From Pseudomonas grimontii (GTDB taxonomy: Bacteria; Pseudomonadota; Gammaproteobacteria; Pseudomonadales; Pseudomonadaceae), in contig NZ_VFES01000017.1 of the NCBI RefSeq assembly GCF_007858185.1, positions 106,123 to 170,122 of the forward strand: 64,000 nucleotides of DNA, in the 5' to 3' direction. Made by a program: the position numbers and the translations under genes. This document shows positions 54,345-63,478 of this stretch, in pieces (the first letter of the stretch is position 1; each line of letters begins with the position of its first letter). The notes under the pieces are model-generated. The model saw only the letters and a program-made list of their open reading frames with translations, was not told the origin of the DNA and ran no database searches.

Positions 54345-56246
54345 TTATAAACGCGCCTGGCGCACCGCGCCGCTGCGGGATTTGGCCATCGCCGCCAGGC
54401 GCACCGCCACGTTGGCCGCGCCGTAGCCGGCATAACCGTTCTTGCGCTGGATGATCTCGAAGAAAAACCGTCCCTCGAAAGGTTCGGTGTACACATGAAA
54501 CAACTCACCGCCCTGGGCGTCACGGTCGTACAACACGTTGTAGTACGCCAGTTCGCTGAGGAACTCGTCATCGAAATCAAAGCGCGCCGCGAGGTCGTCG
54601 TAGTAGTTGAGGGGAATATCCAGCAGCGGTACCCCAGCCTCCTTCGCGCGGCGCACTTCGGCGAAAATATCCGCGCAGTCGAAGGCAATGTGATGCACAC
54701 CCGAGCCGCGATAACTCGACAGCGCGTGGGAAATCGCAGTGTTGCGGTTCTCGGAAATATTCAGCGGCAGGCGAATCGAGCTGCAACGGCTGCGCAGTGC
54801 ACGGCTTTTCACCAGGCCGTAGGGGTCGGGCAGCACCACTTCGTCATCCGCTTCGAAATCCAGCAGGCTCTTGTAGAACAGCACCCAACTGTCGAGGCTG
54901 TCGGCCGGCAAGGCCATGGCCATATGGTCGATGCGCAGCAACCCCCCGCCCGCAGCGCTGGACGCTTGCAGATTGAAGTCGGTGTCGTAGATCCCCCCCT
55001 CACCCTGATCCACCAGGTAAATCAGGCTGCCGTCCGGCGCGCGTACTGCCGCCAGCTCCAGCTCGTTGGGCCCGACCAGGCCGCGATAGGGCTGGCCCTT
55101 GTAGGCCACCGCTCGTTCCAGGGCCTTGGCGCTGTCCTTGACCCGAATCGCCGTGGCGCACAACGACGGCCCATGGGCCTCGAAAAAGTTATGCGCGAAG
55201 GAATAGGGTTCGCAGTTGAGGATCAGGTTGATGTCACCCTGGCGCAGCAGGCTCACGCTCTTGGAGCGGTGCTGGCCGGCCTTGACGAAACCCAGGCGCT
55301 CCAGCCAATGGGTGAGCTTGGCGCCGAGGTTTTCATCCACGGCGAATTCGAGGAACTCGATACCGTCGTACTCGCTGGCCGCAGGGGTATCAAACAGAAT
55401 CTCGACAGGTTGCGCGGGCGCCTCCTGTTGCAAACGCTCGCGGGTTTTTTCTTCCAGGTACAGCAAGGAACGCAGGCCATCCGCCGCATTCGCGCGGGTC
55501 GGCGCGGCGCGGAAGCCATCGTTGAAGATTTCCAGGGACAAAGGCCCGGTGTAGCCGCTCTTGATGATCGGCGCGAGGAACCCCGCCAAGTCGAATTCGC
55601 CCTGGCCGGGGAAGCAGCGAAAATGCCGGCTCCACTCCAGGACATCCATGGCCAGGATCGGCGCGTCGGCCATTTGCACGAAGAAGATCTTGTCGCCGGG
55701 GATCTGCGCGATGGCACTCGGGTCGCCCTTGAGCGACAGCGTATGGAAACTGTCGAGCAACACCCCAAGGCTCGGGTGATCGACCTGGCGCACCAGGTTC
55801 CACACCTGCTGCCAGGTGTTCACATGCTTGCCCCAGGCCAACGCTTCATAACCAATGCGCAGGCCGCGACGGCCAGCGTGTTCGGCCAACAGGCTGAGGT
55901 CGTCCAGCAGGATGCGTTCATCCCCGACGCAATCGGCTGAGGCATTGCTGCACACCAGCACCAGGTCGGTGCCCAGTTCCTGCATCAGGTCGAACTTGCG
56001 CTCGGCGCGCTCCAGGTTGCGCGCCAGGCGATCGCGGCGGCAGCCTTCAAAGTCGCGAAACGGCTGGAACAAGGTGATGGCGATGCCGAGGTCGGCGCAC
56101 ATCTGCCTGACTTCACGGGGGCTGCCGTCGTAATACAACAAGTCGTTTTCGAAGATCTCCACCCCATCGAACCCGGCGGCGGCAATGGCTTCGAGCTTTT
56201 CCGGCAGGGTACCGCTCAAGGACACGGTGGCGATGGAACGTTGCAT
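54345..56246 (-). CDS. quiC: 3-dehydroshikimate dehydratase QuiC (AP-endonuclease-like barrel fused to HPPD-like domain)
   Basis: The 633-residue protein converts 3-dehydroshikimate to protocatechuate. Residues 1-280 form a sugar-isomerase-like TIM barrel with the four metal ligands Glu134 (IGYEALAW), Asp165 (LLDSFHTL), Gln191 (FFVQMADA) and Glu239 (LSLEIFND). These are the positions I recall for the P. putida QuiC1 site. Residues from about 290 form an HPPD-like vicinal-oxygen-chelate domain (IDHMAMALP, GVHHIAFDC), often annotated as hydroxyphenylpyruvate dioxygenase. GGGAG precedes the ATG. It is divergent from the MFS gene across a region with a PcaR-type site. Confidence 0.93.
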   Translation of the reverse strand: MQRSIATVSLSGTLPEKLEAIAAAGFDGVEIFENDLLYYDGSPREVRQMCADLGIAITLFQPFRDFEGCRRDRLARNLERAERKFDLMQELGTDLVLVCSNASADCVGDERILLDDLSLLAEHAGRRGLRIGYEALAWGKHVNTWQQVWNLVRQVDHPSLGVLLDSFHTLSLKGDPSAIAQIPGDKIFFVQMADAPILAMDVLEWSRHFRCFPGQGEFDLAGFLAPIIKSGYTGPLSLEIFNDGFRAAPTRANAADGLRSLLYLEEKTRERLQQEAPAQPVEILFDTPAASEYDGIEFLEFAVDENLGAKLTHWLERLGFVKAGQHRSKSVSLLRQGDINLILNCEPYSFAHNFFEAHGPSLCATAIRVKDSAKALERAVAYKGQPYRGLVGPNELELAAVRAPDGSLIYLVDQGEGGIYDTDFNLQASSAAGGGLLRIDHMAMALPADSLDSWVLFYKSLLDFEADDEVVLPDPYGLVKSRALRSRCSSIRLPLNISENRNTAISHALSSYRGSGVHHIAFDCADIFAEVRRAKEAGVPLLDIPLNYYDDLAARFDFDDEFLSELAYYNVLYDRDAQGGELFHVYTEPFEGRFFFEIIQRKNGYAGYGAANVAVRLAAMAKSRSGAVRQARL

Positions 56247-56316
56247 GGACGACTCCCGGCAATTGTTGTTTGTGGCAAATTATTCGCCCCCAGACTACCC
56301 GCAGCAATTAAAATGT

Positions 56317-56330
56317 ACGAACCGGTTAGT
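56317..56330. promoter_or_regulatory. Candidate TetR operator between quiC and the carrier gene
   Basis: ACGAACCGGTTAGT is a near-perfect 14-bp palindrome centred on AACCGGTT. A related half-site (ACTAACCAGTACATTTT) occurs upstream of aroQ2 at about 51632-51650, consistent with one regulator acting at both promoters. Confidence 0.5.
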
Positions 56331-56335
56331 TTTTG

Positions 56336-56350
56336 GTGCGATTATCGAAC
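56336..56350 (-). promoter_or_regulatory. PcaR-type operator between quiC and the carrier gene
   Basis: On the minus strand the sequence is GTTCGATAATCGCAC, identical to the 15-base PcaR site I recall from P. putida. It lies 90 bases upstream of quiC. Confidence 0.7.
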
Positions 56351-56469
56351 ACTAAGCCTCTTTGGCGAATTGACGATTTTTTAGCCACTGCGCACCATCA
56401 ATCACGCAGCGACACCCAAAAGAAGACCCACAACACCTCATAAAAATTTCAAAAAACGGGTACAACCAC

Positions 56470-57804
56470 ATGCCTTCGCAAAACTCCGCCCTGGCCGCGC
56501 GCCCGGGCACCCCGCACGCCGGCATCGGCGACAAGATCCGCGGCGCCCTTGCCGTGGGTAAAACCCGCTGGGGCATGCTGGCCCTGGTGTTCTTTGCCAC
56601 CACCCTCAACTACATCGACCGTGCCGCCCTGGGCGTGATGCAACCGATCCTGGCCAAGGAAATGAGCTGGACGGCGATGGACTACGCCAACATCAACTTC
56701 TGGTTCCAGGTCGGCTACGCCATCGGTTTTGTGCTGCAAGGCCGACTGATCGACCGCGTGGGCGTCAAACGCGTGTTCTTCTGCGCGGTTCTGCTGTGGA
56801 GCCTGGCCACCGGTGCCCATGGCCTGGCCACTTCGGCCGTCGGTTTTATGGTCTGCCGCTTTATCCTCGGGCTGACCGAAGCCGCCAACTACCCCGCCTG
56901 CGTCAAGACCACCCGCCTGTGGTTCCCCGCCGGTGAGCGTGCGGTGGCCACCGGTATCTTCAACGCCGGCACCAACGTCGGCGCAATGATGACGCCGATG
57001 CTGCTGCCGCTGATTCTGCATGCGTGGGGCTGGCAGGCTGCGTTCCTGTGCATGGCGTCGCTGGGCGCGATCTGGCTGGTGTTCTGGGGTTTGAAGTACT
57101 ACAACCCGGAAAACCACCCGACCGTTAAACAATCCGAACTGGACTACGTGCAACGGGAAGTCGAACCGGAACAACCTGGCGTACCGTTCAGCCGCATCCT
57201 GCGCATGCGCGGCACCTGGGCCTTTGCCATCGCCTATGCACTCACCGCACCGGTGTTCTGGTTCTACCTGTATTGGCTGCCGCCGTTCCTGAACCAGCAG
57301 TACAACCTGGGGATCAACGTGACGCAGATGGGTATCCCGCTGATCATCATCTATCTGACAGCCGACTTCGGCAGTGTGGGTGGGGGGATTCTGTCGTCCT
57401 TCCTGATCGGCCGTGGGATGAACTCGATCAAGGCGCGGTTGCTGTCGATGCTGCTGTTTGCCTGCTGCATCATCGGCGTGATCATGGCGGCCGGCTCAAG
57501 CCAACTGTGGGTCGCGGTGTTTGCCATCTCCCTGGCCATCGGTGCGCACCAGGCCTGGACCGCCAACATCTGGAGCCTGGTGATGGACTACACACCCAAG
57601 CACATGATGAGCACGGTGTTCGGGTTCGGCGGCATGTGTGCAGCCATCGGCGGCATGTTCATGACCCAGATCGTCGGCCACATCCTCACCGTGACCAACA
57701 ACAATTACACCGTGTTGTTCACCCTGATCCCGGCGATGTACTTCATTGCGCTGACCTGGATGTACTTCATGGCACCGCGCAAGATTCCTACCGTAGACGT
57801 CTGA
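56470..57804 (+). CDS. MFS carrier of the ACS family, probable shikimate/quinate uptake
   Basis: The 444-residue, 12-helix protein shows the anion:cation symporter signature (TTLNYIDRAALGVMQPIL, GRLIDRVGVKRV, and GLTEAANYPACVKTTRLWFP). ACS-family carriers import organic acids such as galactonate, glucarate or aromatic acids. The position next to quiC and the TetR gene, equivalent to PA0241, suggests quinate, shikimate or dehydroshikimate. It ends exactly where the convergent EamA gene ends, with no bases between the stop codons. Confidence 0.85.
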   Translation: MPSQNSALAARPGTPHAGIGDKIRGALAVGKTRWGMLALVFFATTLNYIDRAALGVMQPILAKEMSWTAMDYANINFWFQVGYAIGFVLQGRLIDRVGVKRVFFCAVLLWSLATGAHGLATSAVGFMVCRFILGLTEAANYPACVKTTRLWFPAGERAVATGIFNAGTNVGAMMTPMLLPLILHAWGWQAAFLCMASLGAIWLVFWGLKYYNPENHPTVKQSELDYVQREVEPEQPGVPFSRILRMRGTWAFAIAYALTAPVFWFYLYWLPPFLNQQYNLGINVTQMGIPLIIIYLTADFGSVGGGILSSFLIGRGMNSIKARLLSMLLFACCIIGVIMAAGSSQLWVAVFAISLAIGAHQAWTANIWSLVMDYTPKHMMSTVFGFGGMCAAIGGMFMTQIVGHILTVTNNNYTVLFTLIPAMYFIALTWMYFMAPRKIPTVDV

Positions 57805-58683
57805 TCACCTGCGCCGCTGCTGCCAGGCAGCGGCCAACCCGCTCATGCAGATCACCCCGATACCGACCACCGTGGTCATATCGGGGGTATGGTTGAACAC
57901 CAGCCAACCCAACAACCCCGCGAATACGATCTGGCAATAGCCGAACGGCGCCAGCAAGGCCGGCGCCGCAAAGCGGAACGCCTGGGTCAGCATCAAGTGC
58001 GCGGTCATCCCGCAGGTGCCCAGCGCCAACATCATCACGCCGTGCCACAGCGTCGGGATCTGCCAGAAGAACGGCACCATCGCGCTCATCACCAAGGTAT
58101 TGCACAGGCCGGCGAAGAAGTTGCTGGTGGTCGGGGTGTCGTATTGGCTGAGGATGCGCGTAAGCAGTTGGTAGAAGCAGAAGAACAGCGCCGAGCACAG
58201 CGGCAGCAGCACCGCAGGCGTAAACAACTCACCGCCTGGGTGAATGATCACCAGCACGCCGATAAAGCCGCAGATCACCGCCAGCCATTGGCCGCGTGTC
58301 ACATGCTCGCCGAGCAGCGGCACCGACAGGGCCGTCACCAGGATCGGCGCGAGGAAGTTCACCGCCGTGGCTTCCGCCAACGGGATGTAATGCAATGCCG
58401 TCGTGAAAAACAGGCTGGTGCCCAACAAGCACAAGGCCCTGACTACCTGCATCCCCGGGCGTTTACTGCGCAGCACGCGTAGCCCCGATTGCGGCAGGAA
58501 AATCCCGGCCATCAGCAAGGTATGCACCAGGTAGCGCGCCCACACCACCATCACGATCGGGTAGAACCCGGCCAGGTATTTGGACAAGGCGTCGTGGCTG
58601 GAGAACAGAAACGTCGCCGCCACAATCAGCACAATGCCTTTGAAGGGATGGTTGACGCCGGAAAGGGGGGTGCTGACAGTCAT
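57805..58683 (-). CDS. EamA/DMT-family transporter
   Basis: The 292-residue inner-membrane protein has ten hydrophobic helices in two EamA repeats (for example FLFSSHDALSKYLAGFYPIV and VNFLAPILVTALSVPLLGE). This family mostly exports metabolites or amino acids; no substrate can be assigned. The start at 58683 (MTVSTPLSGVNHP) is chosen over an open extension to 58719. Its stop codon directly abuts that of the convergent carrier gene. Confidence 0.88.
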   Translation of the reverse strand: MTVSTPLSGVNHPFKGIVLIVAATFLFSSHDALSKYLAGFYPIVMVVWARYLVHTLLMAGIFLPQSGLRVLRSKRPGMQVVRALCLLGTSLFFTTALHYIPLAEATAVNFLAPILVTALSVPLLGEHVTRGQWLAVICGFIGVLVIIHPGGELFTPAVLLPLCSALFFCFYQLLTRILSQYDTPTTSNFFAGLCNTLVMSAMVPFFWQIPTLWHGVMMLALGTCGMTAHLMLTQAFRFAAPALLAPFGYCQIVFAGLLGWLVFNHTPDMTTVVGIGVICMSGLAAAWQQRRR

Positions 58684-58881
58684 GGAATTCTCTTGCGTGG
58701 CGGGCGGAACGCTGAGCACTGAACGAAGTAGCGCTCAACCCGGTAATCTAGCAGCCGGGCCGGAGTCTGCCCCAAGAGCATAACCAAACACCGGGCGAAC
58801 AGCGCACTAAATCACGGGATTCGAGTCCAACGCAGCATCTTAGCCCCGCGCTGCATACTTTTTAACCAAGGCCTTGCCGCT

Positions 58882-59295
58882 ATGAAAAAAACCCTCTTTG
58901 TTCTTTCTGCCCTTACCCTGCTGACCGCCTGCAACCAGGAGTCCAAGCCAGCGCCCAAACCCGCGCCGCCTTCCGTGCAAGCTACCCTGGTCCCCGAAAC
59001 CCCGCCCACCGATAAATGGGTCGGCAAATGGATCGGTGTCGAAGGCCTGAACCTGACCATCGCCAAGGACGACAGCATCGGCCGTGGCCATTACCTCCTG
59101 ACCATGCAATACGGCCTCGACGCCGACGACTCGGGCACCTTCAAGGGTGAAGCGGCCGAAGACGGCATCGCCTTTACCCGCCCGGACGGCCCGCAGTTGC
59201 TGCGCGCCGGCGATGGCGAAGCGACCGGGCTGAAATGGCTGGCGGATAAAAAAGACTGCCTGATCGTCGCCACCGGCGAAGGCTATTGCCGTTAA
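58882..59295 (+). CDS. Small lipoprotein
   Basis: The 137-residue product has a lipobox ending at Cys17 (LLTACNQ) followed by a proline-rich linker (PAPKPAPPS). A compact beta-rich domain then begins WVGKWIGVEG and ends with two Cys (KKDCLIVATGEGYCR). The W-x-G-x-W-x-G pattern resembles small ligand-binding beta barrels, but no family is recognised. It lies 44 bases before the metallopeptidase gene and could share its transcript. Confidence 0.75.
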   Translation: MKKTLFVLSALTLLTACNQESKPAPKPAPPSVQATLVPETPPTDKWVGKWIGVEGLNLTIAKDDSIGRGHYLLTMQYGLDADDSGTFKGEAAEDGIAFTRPDGPQLLRAGDGEATGLKWLADKKDCLIVATGEGYCR

Positions 59296-59339
59296 TACCG
59301 ACCATACTCAATCACGGTCAGCACACAGAGGATTGCCCC

Positions 59340-60227
59340 ATGCTATGGAAAAAAGGCCGACGCAGCGACAACGTGGTGGATGCCCGCGATGACAGTGGCG
59401 GCGGCGGTGGAGGGATGCGCTTTGGTGGCGGCAAGGGCCTGAGCCTGACCGCGATTGTGCTGATCGTCGGTATCGGCTGGCTGACCGGCCAGGACCCGCT
59501 GCAGATCCTCGGCCAGTTGATCGGCCAGATGGAGCAGGCGCCCTCGGTCAGCACGCAATCGCGCCAGGCACCGCCGGCCAACGATGAGCAAGCCGACTTC
59601 GTACGGGCAGTGCTGGGCGATACCGAAGACACCTGGGGCCAGGTGTTCCAGGAAAACGGCCTGGTCTACAAAAACCCGAAACTGATTCTGTTCCGTGGCC
59701 GGGTCAATTCCGCCTGCGGTGGCGCCACCTCGGCCAGCGGCCCGTTCTATTGCCCGGCGGATCAGCAGGTGTACCTGGACCTGGATTTCTTCCGGGAAAT
59801 GTCCCAACGCTTCCAGGCTGCCGGCGATTTCGCCCAGGCCTATGTGATCGCCCACGAAGTCGGGCACCACGTACAAACATTGCTGGGCATTTCGTCGAAG
59901 ATCCAGGCCGCACGCCAGCAAGGCCGGCAGATGCAAGGCGACGGCGGCCTGCTGGTACGCCAGGAGCTGCAAGCCGACTGCTTCGCCGGCGTATGGGCCA
60001 ACCGTGCGCAAAAACGCCTGAACTGGCTGGAGCCCGGCGATATCGAAGAAGCCCTGAATGCCGCCAACGCCATCGGCGATGACCGTTTGCAGCAACAGGG
60101 TCAGGGGCGCGTGGTGCCGGACTCGTTTACCCACGGCACCTCGGCGCAGCGGGTTCGCTGGTTCAAGACCGGCTTCGCCCAGGGTCAGATCACTCAATGC
60201 GACACGTTCACTGCCAAGAGCCTATAG
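59340..60227 (+). CDS. YpfJ-family zinc metallopeptidase
   Basis: The 295-residue protein has a Gly-rich N-terminus (DDSGGGGGGMRFGGGKG), a single TM helix (about residues 34-50) and a metallopeptidase domain with the HExxH zinc site in YVIAHEVGHHVQ. The conserved CGGATSASGPFYCP and ELQADCFAGVW are also present. The family is named neutral zinc metallopeptidase (YpfJ/KPN_02809); its substrate is unknown. AGAGGATT lies before the ATG. The next gene starts at the very base after its stop codon. Confidence 0.92.
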   Translation: MLWKKGRRSDNVVDARDDSGGGGGGMRFGGGKGLSLTAIVLIVGIGWLTGQDPLQILGQLIGQMEQAPSVSTQSRQAPPANDEQADFVRAVLGDTEDTWGQVFQENGLVYKNPKLILFRGRVNSACGGATSASGPFYCPADQQVYLDLDFFREMSQRFQAAGDFAQAYVIAHEVGHHVQTLLGISSKIQAARQQGRQMQGDGGLLVRQELQADCFAGVWANRAQKRLNWLEPGDIEEALNAANAIGDDRLQQQGQGRVVPDSFTHGTSAQRVRWFKTGFAQGQITQCDTFTAKSL

Positions 60228-61205
60228 ATGACTATACGATCGGGACTCCTGCTGGGATTGCTGTTGACCTGCACCGCCAGTTGGGCCGCCGAGCATGGCG
60301 TCAAGGTGGTCAGCCCCGGTCGTTTTCACCTCGAAGCCGGCGACCTCAGCCTCGGCTTGAGCCAGGACTGGCGCCAGCCACTGCCTGACGTCACCCGCGC
60401 CGTGATCATCGTGCATGGGCGCCTGCGCAATGCGCAGACCTACCTGCAAAGCGGGATCGATGCCGCCGAACACGCCGGGGTTGCCGCCAACACCCTGGTG
60501 ATCGCGCCGCAGTTTCTCAACGGCTCTGACGTGAAGCGCAACCACCTGGACACCCAGCTGCTGCGCTGGAACGGCAATGACTGGATGGCCGGCGACGCCT
60601 CGACCAGCCCAGGCCAGATCAGCTCTTTCGGCGCCCTCGACCAGATCATCAAGCACCTGGGCAACCGCACGCTGTTCCCGGCGCTGAAGGAAATCGTGGT
60701 CGCCGGTCACTCCGGCGGTGGCCAGGTGGTGCAGCGCTTCGCCCTCACCGGCCACGCCCACCCTATCCTGCAAACCAAGGGCATCCGCCTGCGTTATGTG
60801 GTGGCCAACCCATCGTCCTATGCCTACTTCAGCCCACAGCGACCGGTGAAGTTTGACGCAGCCAGTTGCCCAGGCTTCAACGACTGGAAGTACGGCATGC
60901 AGCACCTGCCGGCCTACGCCCAGGGCCAAAGCGCCGAGCAGCTTGAGCAGACCTACGTGTCACGCAACATCACTTACCTGCTGGGCCAGCAGGACACCGA
61001 CCCGAACCACCCGGCGCTGGATAAAAGCTGCGAAGCCGAGACCCAGGGCGCGTATCGGCTGATTCGCGGGCACAACTACTTTGACTACCTCAAGCAGCGC
61101 CATCCGCAATTGAGCCAGACGCTGGTGGAAGTGCCGGGGGTGGGGCATGACGGGGATGGGATGTTTACGTCGCCCGAAGGGCAGAAGGTACTGTTCACTC
61201 AGTAA
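60228..61205 (+). CDS. Exported alpha/beta hydrolase
   Basis: The 325-residue protein has a signal peptide (GLLLGLLLTCTASWA) and an alpha/beta-hydrolase core with the nucleophile elbow VAGHSGGGQV and an oxyanion region RAVIIVHGRLRNAQ. A catalytic His is probably in GVGHDGDGM near the C-terminus. Substrate is unknown (esterase-like). Its ATG immediately follows the TAG of the metallopeptidase gene, so the pair is translationally coupled. Confidence 0.85.
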   Translation: MTIRSGLLLGLLLTCTASWAAEHGVKVVSPGRFHLEAGDLSLGLSQDWRQPLPDVTRAVIIVHGRLRNAQTYLQSGIDAAEHAGVAANTLVIAPQFLNGSDVKRNHLDTQLLRWNGNDWMAGDASTSPGQISSFGALDQIIKHLGNRTLFPALKEIVVAGHSGGGQVVQRFALTGHAHPILQTKGIRLRYVVANPSSYAYFSPQRPVKFDAASCPGFNDWKYGMQHLPAYAQGQSAEQLEQTYVSRNITYLLGQQDTDPNHPALDKSCEAETQGAYRLIRGHNYFDYLKQRHPQLSQTLVEVPGVGHDGDGMFTSPEGQKVLFTQ

Positions 61206-61227
61206 TACCGGAAGAAACAGTCTCAAA

Positions 61228-61318
61228 ATGTGGGAGGGGGCTTGCCCCCGATAGCAGTGTGTCAGTCAGCTCATCTATAACTGACCCACCGTCATCGGGG
61301 GCAAGCCCCCTCCCACAT
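61228..61318. repeat. GI-type REPIN
   Basis: Standard orientation with both 16-mer arms intact and loop GATAGCAGTGTGTCAG to CACCGTCATC. It lies between the convergent hydrolase and HAD-phosphatase genes. Confidence 0.92.
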
Positions 61319-61337
61319 TTGATTTCTATTGCCTGGG

Positions 61338-61925
61338 CTAGATCATCCGGCGCAGTACCGCGCAATCTGCAGCATGCCAATCCGCCAGCTCCGGCCACGG
61401 GTTCTCCGGCAGGTTGACCAACACCGTTCGGGTCCCCGCCGCCCGACCGCAGTCCAGGTCAAAGCGGTAATCCCCAACCATCACCATCTCGCTCGTCGAT
61501 ACATCCCACGCCGCCGCCAACTTCAACAACCCACCCGGATCGGGCTTGGGCGGCGCATCGTCGCGACCCAGCACATCGTCCACGGCAAAGCAGTCCGCCA
61601 GGCCAATCGCCTCCAGGGTGATATGCGCCAACTCCCGCGCGTTGCGGGTCAGGATACCCAGGCGATAACCCCGCCCGGCCAGCTCGCGCACCAGCTCAAC
61701 CGCACCGTCCGCCGCGACGGAGCCCAGCGCCAGCTCGCGCTCATGCTCCAGCAACCAGGCATGCTTGGCCGCTGCGATGTCCGCCGGCAAGGCCGCGAGG
61801 TGGGTGAGGATGTCGTCCTCGGGGGGAATGTCCAGGGCCACGCGAATCGCCGCAAAGTCATGCACCGCGACCGTCAGGGTGCCGTCCATGTCGAACACCC
61901 AGTGCTTAACGTCCGTCAGGCTCAT
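61338..61925 (-). CDS. HAD-superfamily phosphatase
   Basis: The 195-residue protein has HAD motif I FDMDGTLTV, motif II LGILTRNARE, motif III PPKPDPGG and motif IV MVGDYRFDLDCG. The pattern belongs to the phosphoglycolate-phosphatase/beta-phosphoglucomutase type, acting on small phosphorylated metabolites. It overlaps tesB by four bases (ATGA), so the two are cotranslated. The substrate is not determined. Confidence 0.9.
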   Translation of the reverse strand: MSLTDVKHWVFDMDGTLTVAVHDFAAIRVALDIPPEDDILTHLAALPADIAAAKHAWLLEHERELALGSVAADGAVELVRELAGRGYRLGILTRNARELAHITLEAIGLADCFAVDDVLGRDDAPPKPDPGGLLKLAAAWDVSTSEMVMVGDYRFDLDCGRAAGTRTVLVNLPENPWPELADWHAADCAVLRRMI

Positions 61926-62791
61926 GCCCAATCCTTGCGATGGCGAATCAAGCCTTCCTGGGTCACCGACGCCACCAGTTGCCCGGCGCGGTTGTACACG
62001 CTCCCGCGGGAGAACCCACGGGAATTGCCGGCCCATGGGCTGTCCATGGCGTACAGCAACCAGTCATCGGCACGCAGGTCGGCGTGGAACCACAGCGCGT
62101 GGTCGAGGCTGGCGACCTGCATGTCTTTCTGCCACACGGTCTTGCCGTGGGGCAGCAACGAGGTGGTCAGCAGGCCGAAGTCGGACGCGTAGGCCAGCAG
62201 GTATTTGTGCAGCGCCGGCGTATCCGCCAAGGCGCCATCGGCCCGAAACCACACGTATTTGACCGGGTCGGACGGCTGCGGGTTGAACGGGTCTTTTTCG
62301 GTGACCGGGCGCACTTCGATCGGCTTGGGGCACAGCAGCTTGTCGCGCATATGCTCGGGGATCAGGTGCGCGCGCTGCTGGGTCAGCTCCAGCTCCGACG
62401 GCAGGTTTTCCGGGCCGACCACCACAGGCATGGTGGTCTGGTGCTCGAAGCCGGCCTCGTCATACTGAAACGAAGCGCTGCAGGTGAAGATCGGGTGGCC
62501 CTTCTGGATCGCCGTCACACGGCGCGTACTGAAACTGCCGCCATCGCGGACGCGGTCCACCGAATACACCACCGGCAACTTCGCATCGCCAGGGCGCAGG
62601 AAATAACCATGCAGGGAATGCACGTGCCGCGCTTCTTCGACGGTCTGGCTGGCGGCCGACAACGACTGGCCGAGCACCTGGCCACCGAACAGTTGGCGAA
62701 AACCCAGGTCCTGGCTGCGGCCGCGAAAGAGGTTTTCCTCGATCGGCTCCAGGGTCAGCAAGTCCACCAGATCTTCCAATACTTGGCTCAT
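61922..62791 (-). CDS. tesB: Acyl-CoA thioesterase II TesB
   Basis: The 289-residue double-hotdog enzyme hydrolyses acyl-CoAs. The conserved LFGGQVLGQSLSAA, the catalytic Asp in YASDFGLLTT, DHALWFHADLRADDWLLY and the final SVTQEGLIR (Gln) correspond to the TesB catalytic triad region. The length equals E. coli TesB. The start at 62791 (MSQVLEDLVDLLTLEPIE) is standard. It overlaps the HAD-phosphatase gene at its end. Confidence 0.95.
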   Translation of the reverse strand: MSQVLEDLVDLLTLEPIEENLFRGRSQDLGFRQLFGGQVLGQSLSAASQTVEEARHVHSLHGYFLRPGDAKLPVVYSVDRVRDGGSFSTRRVTAIQKGHPIFTCSASFQYDEAGFEHQTTMPVVVGPENLPSELELTQQRAHLIPEHMRDKLLCPKPIEVRPVTEKDPFNPQPSDPVKYVWFRADGALADTPALHKYLLAYASDFGLLTTSLLPHGKTVWQKDMQVASLDHALWFHADLRADDWLLYAMDSPWAGNSRGFSRGSVYNRAGQLVASVTQEGLIRHRKDWA

Positions 62792-62832
62792 AGAGCAACT
62801 CCTACAACAATCGATAGGGCATTCCGGGCTGC

Positions 62833-63402
62833 TTATCCGTGCAGCGTGTCCAACCATTGGGCGCGGGTGATGCGGTATAAAACGTGGGGGCACAGCGGGT
62901 CATCGGCTGCGACCTTGGGGTGTGCAAAATCTGCCTGGGGATCGTAATGCATACCGATGGCCTGCATGACTTTTTGTGATGGCAGATTGGCTTGAGTGGT
63001 GAAAGCGACGATTTCGTCCAACTGCAAACGGTCGAAACCACAGCGCAGCGCGGTCCAGGCCGCCTCGCTGGCATAACCCAGGCCCCAATGCTCACGGGCC
63101 AGGCGCCAGCAGATTTCCACCGCCGGGGTAAAGCCCGCTTCGAAGCTGACGTTCTGCAACCCGGTCAGGCCGATGAACTCACCGGTGTCCTTGCGTTGCA
63201 GGGCCCACTGGCCAAAACCGTATTCGGCGAAGTGGCCGCGAATCCGGCCGATCAGGGCGGCACTTTCCAGGTGACTCAATCTGGCCGGGAAATAGCGCAT
63301 CACCTGCGGGTCGGCGCACATGCGCGCAAATTCCGTCAGGTCGGCATCGCGCCATTGGCGCATGACCAGGCGCGCGCTTTCCAATTGCAATATCTCCTCC
63401 AT
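62833..63402 (-). CDS. GNAT-family N-acetyltransferase (RimJ/RimL-like)
   Basis: The 189-residue protein matches the Acetyltransf_3 group. It starts with LESARLVMRQWRDADLTEF and contains the acetyl-CoA-binding region AREHWGLGYASEAAWTAL and the Asn/Ser segment ANLPSQKVMQAIGM. Such enzymes acetylate protein N-termini or small molecules. GGGGAGGGGACCC precedes the ATG at 63402. It is divergent from the histone-deacetylase-family gene. Confidence 0.9.
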   Translation of the reverse strand: MEEILQLESARLVMRQWRDADLTEFARMCADPQVMRYFPARLSHLESAALIGRIRGHFAEYGFGQWALQRKDTGEFIGLTGLQNVSFEAGFTPAVEICWRLAREHWGLGYASEAAWTALRCGFDRLQLDEIVAFTTQANLPSQKVMQAIGMHYDPQADFAHPKVAADDPLCPHVLYRITRAQWLDTLHG

Positions 63403-63478
63403 GGGTCCCCTCCCCTTGCCATGTGCGTGAGTGTACAGCGCTGTTAAGATCCTTCGCAGATCCCCGTCAGAAAATCCC

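Noticed and set aside
54345..56246. 4-hydroxyphenylpyruvate dioxygenase as the main function
   Set aside because: The C-terminal half is HPPD-like, but the N-terminal barrel with Glu134/Asp165/Gln191/Glu239 and the quinate gene context identify a dehydroshikimate dehydratase.
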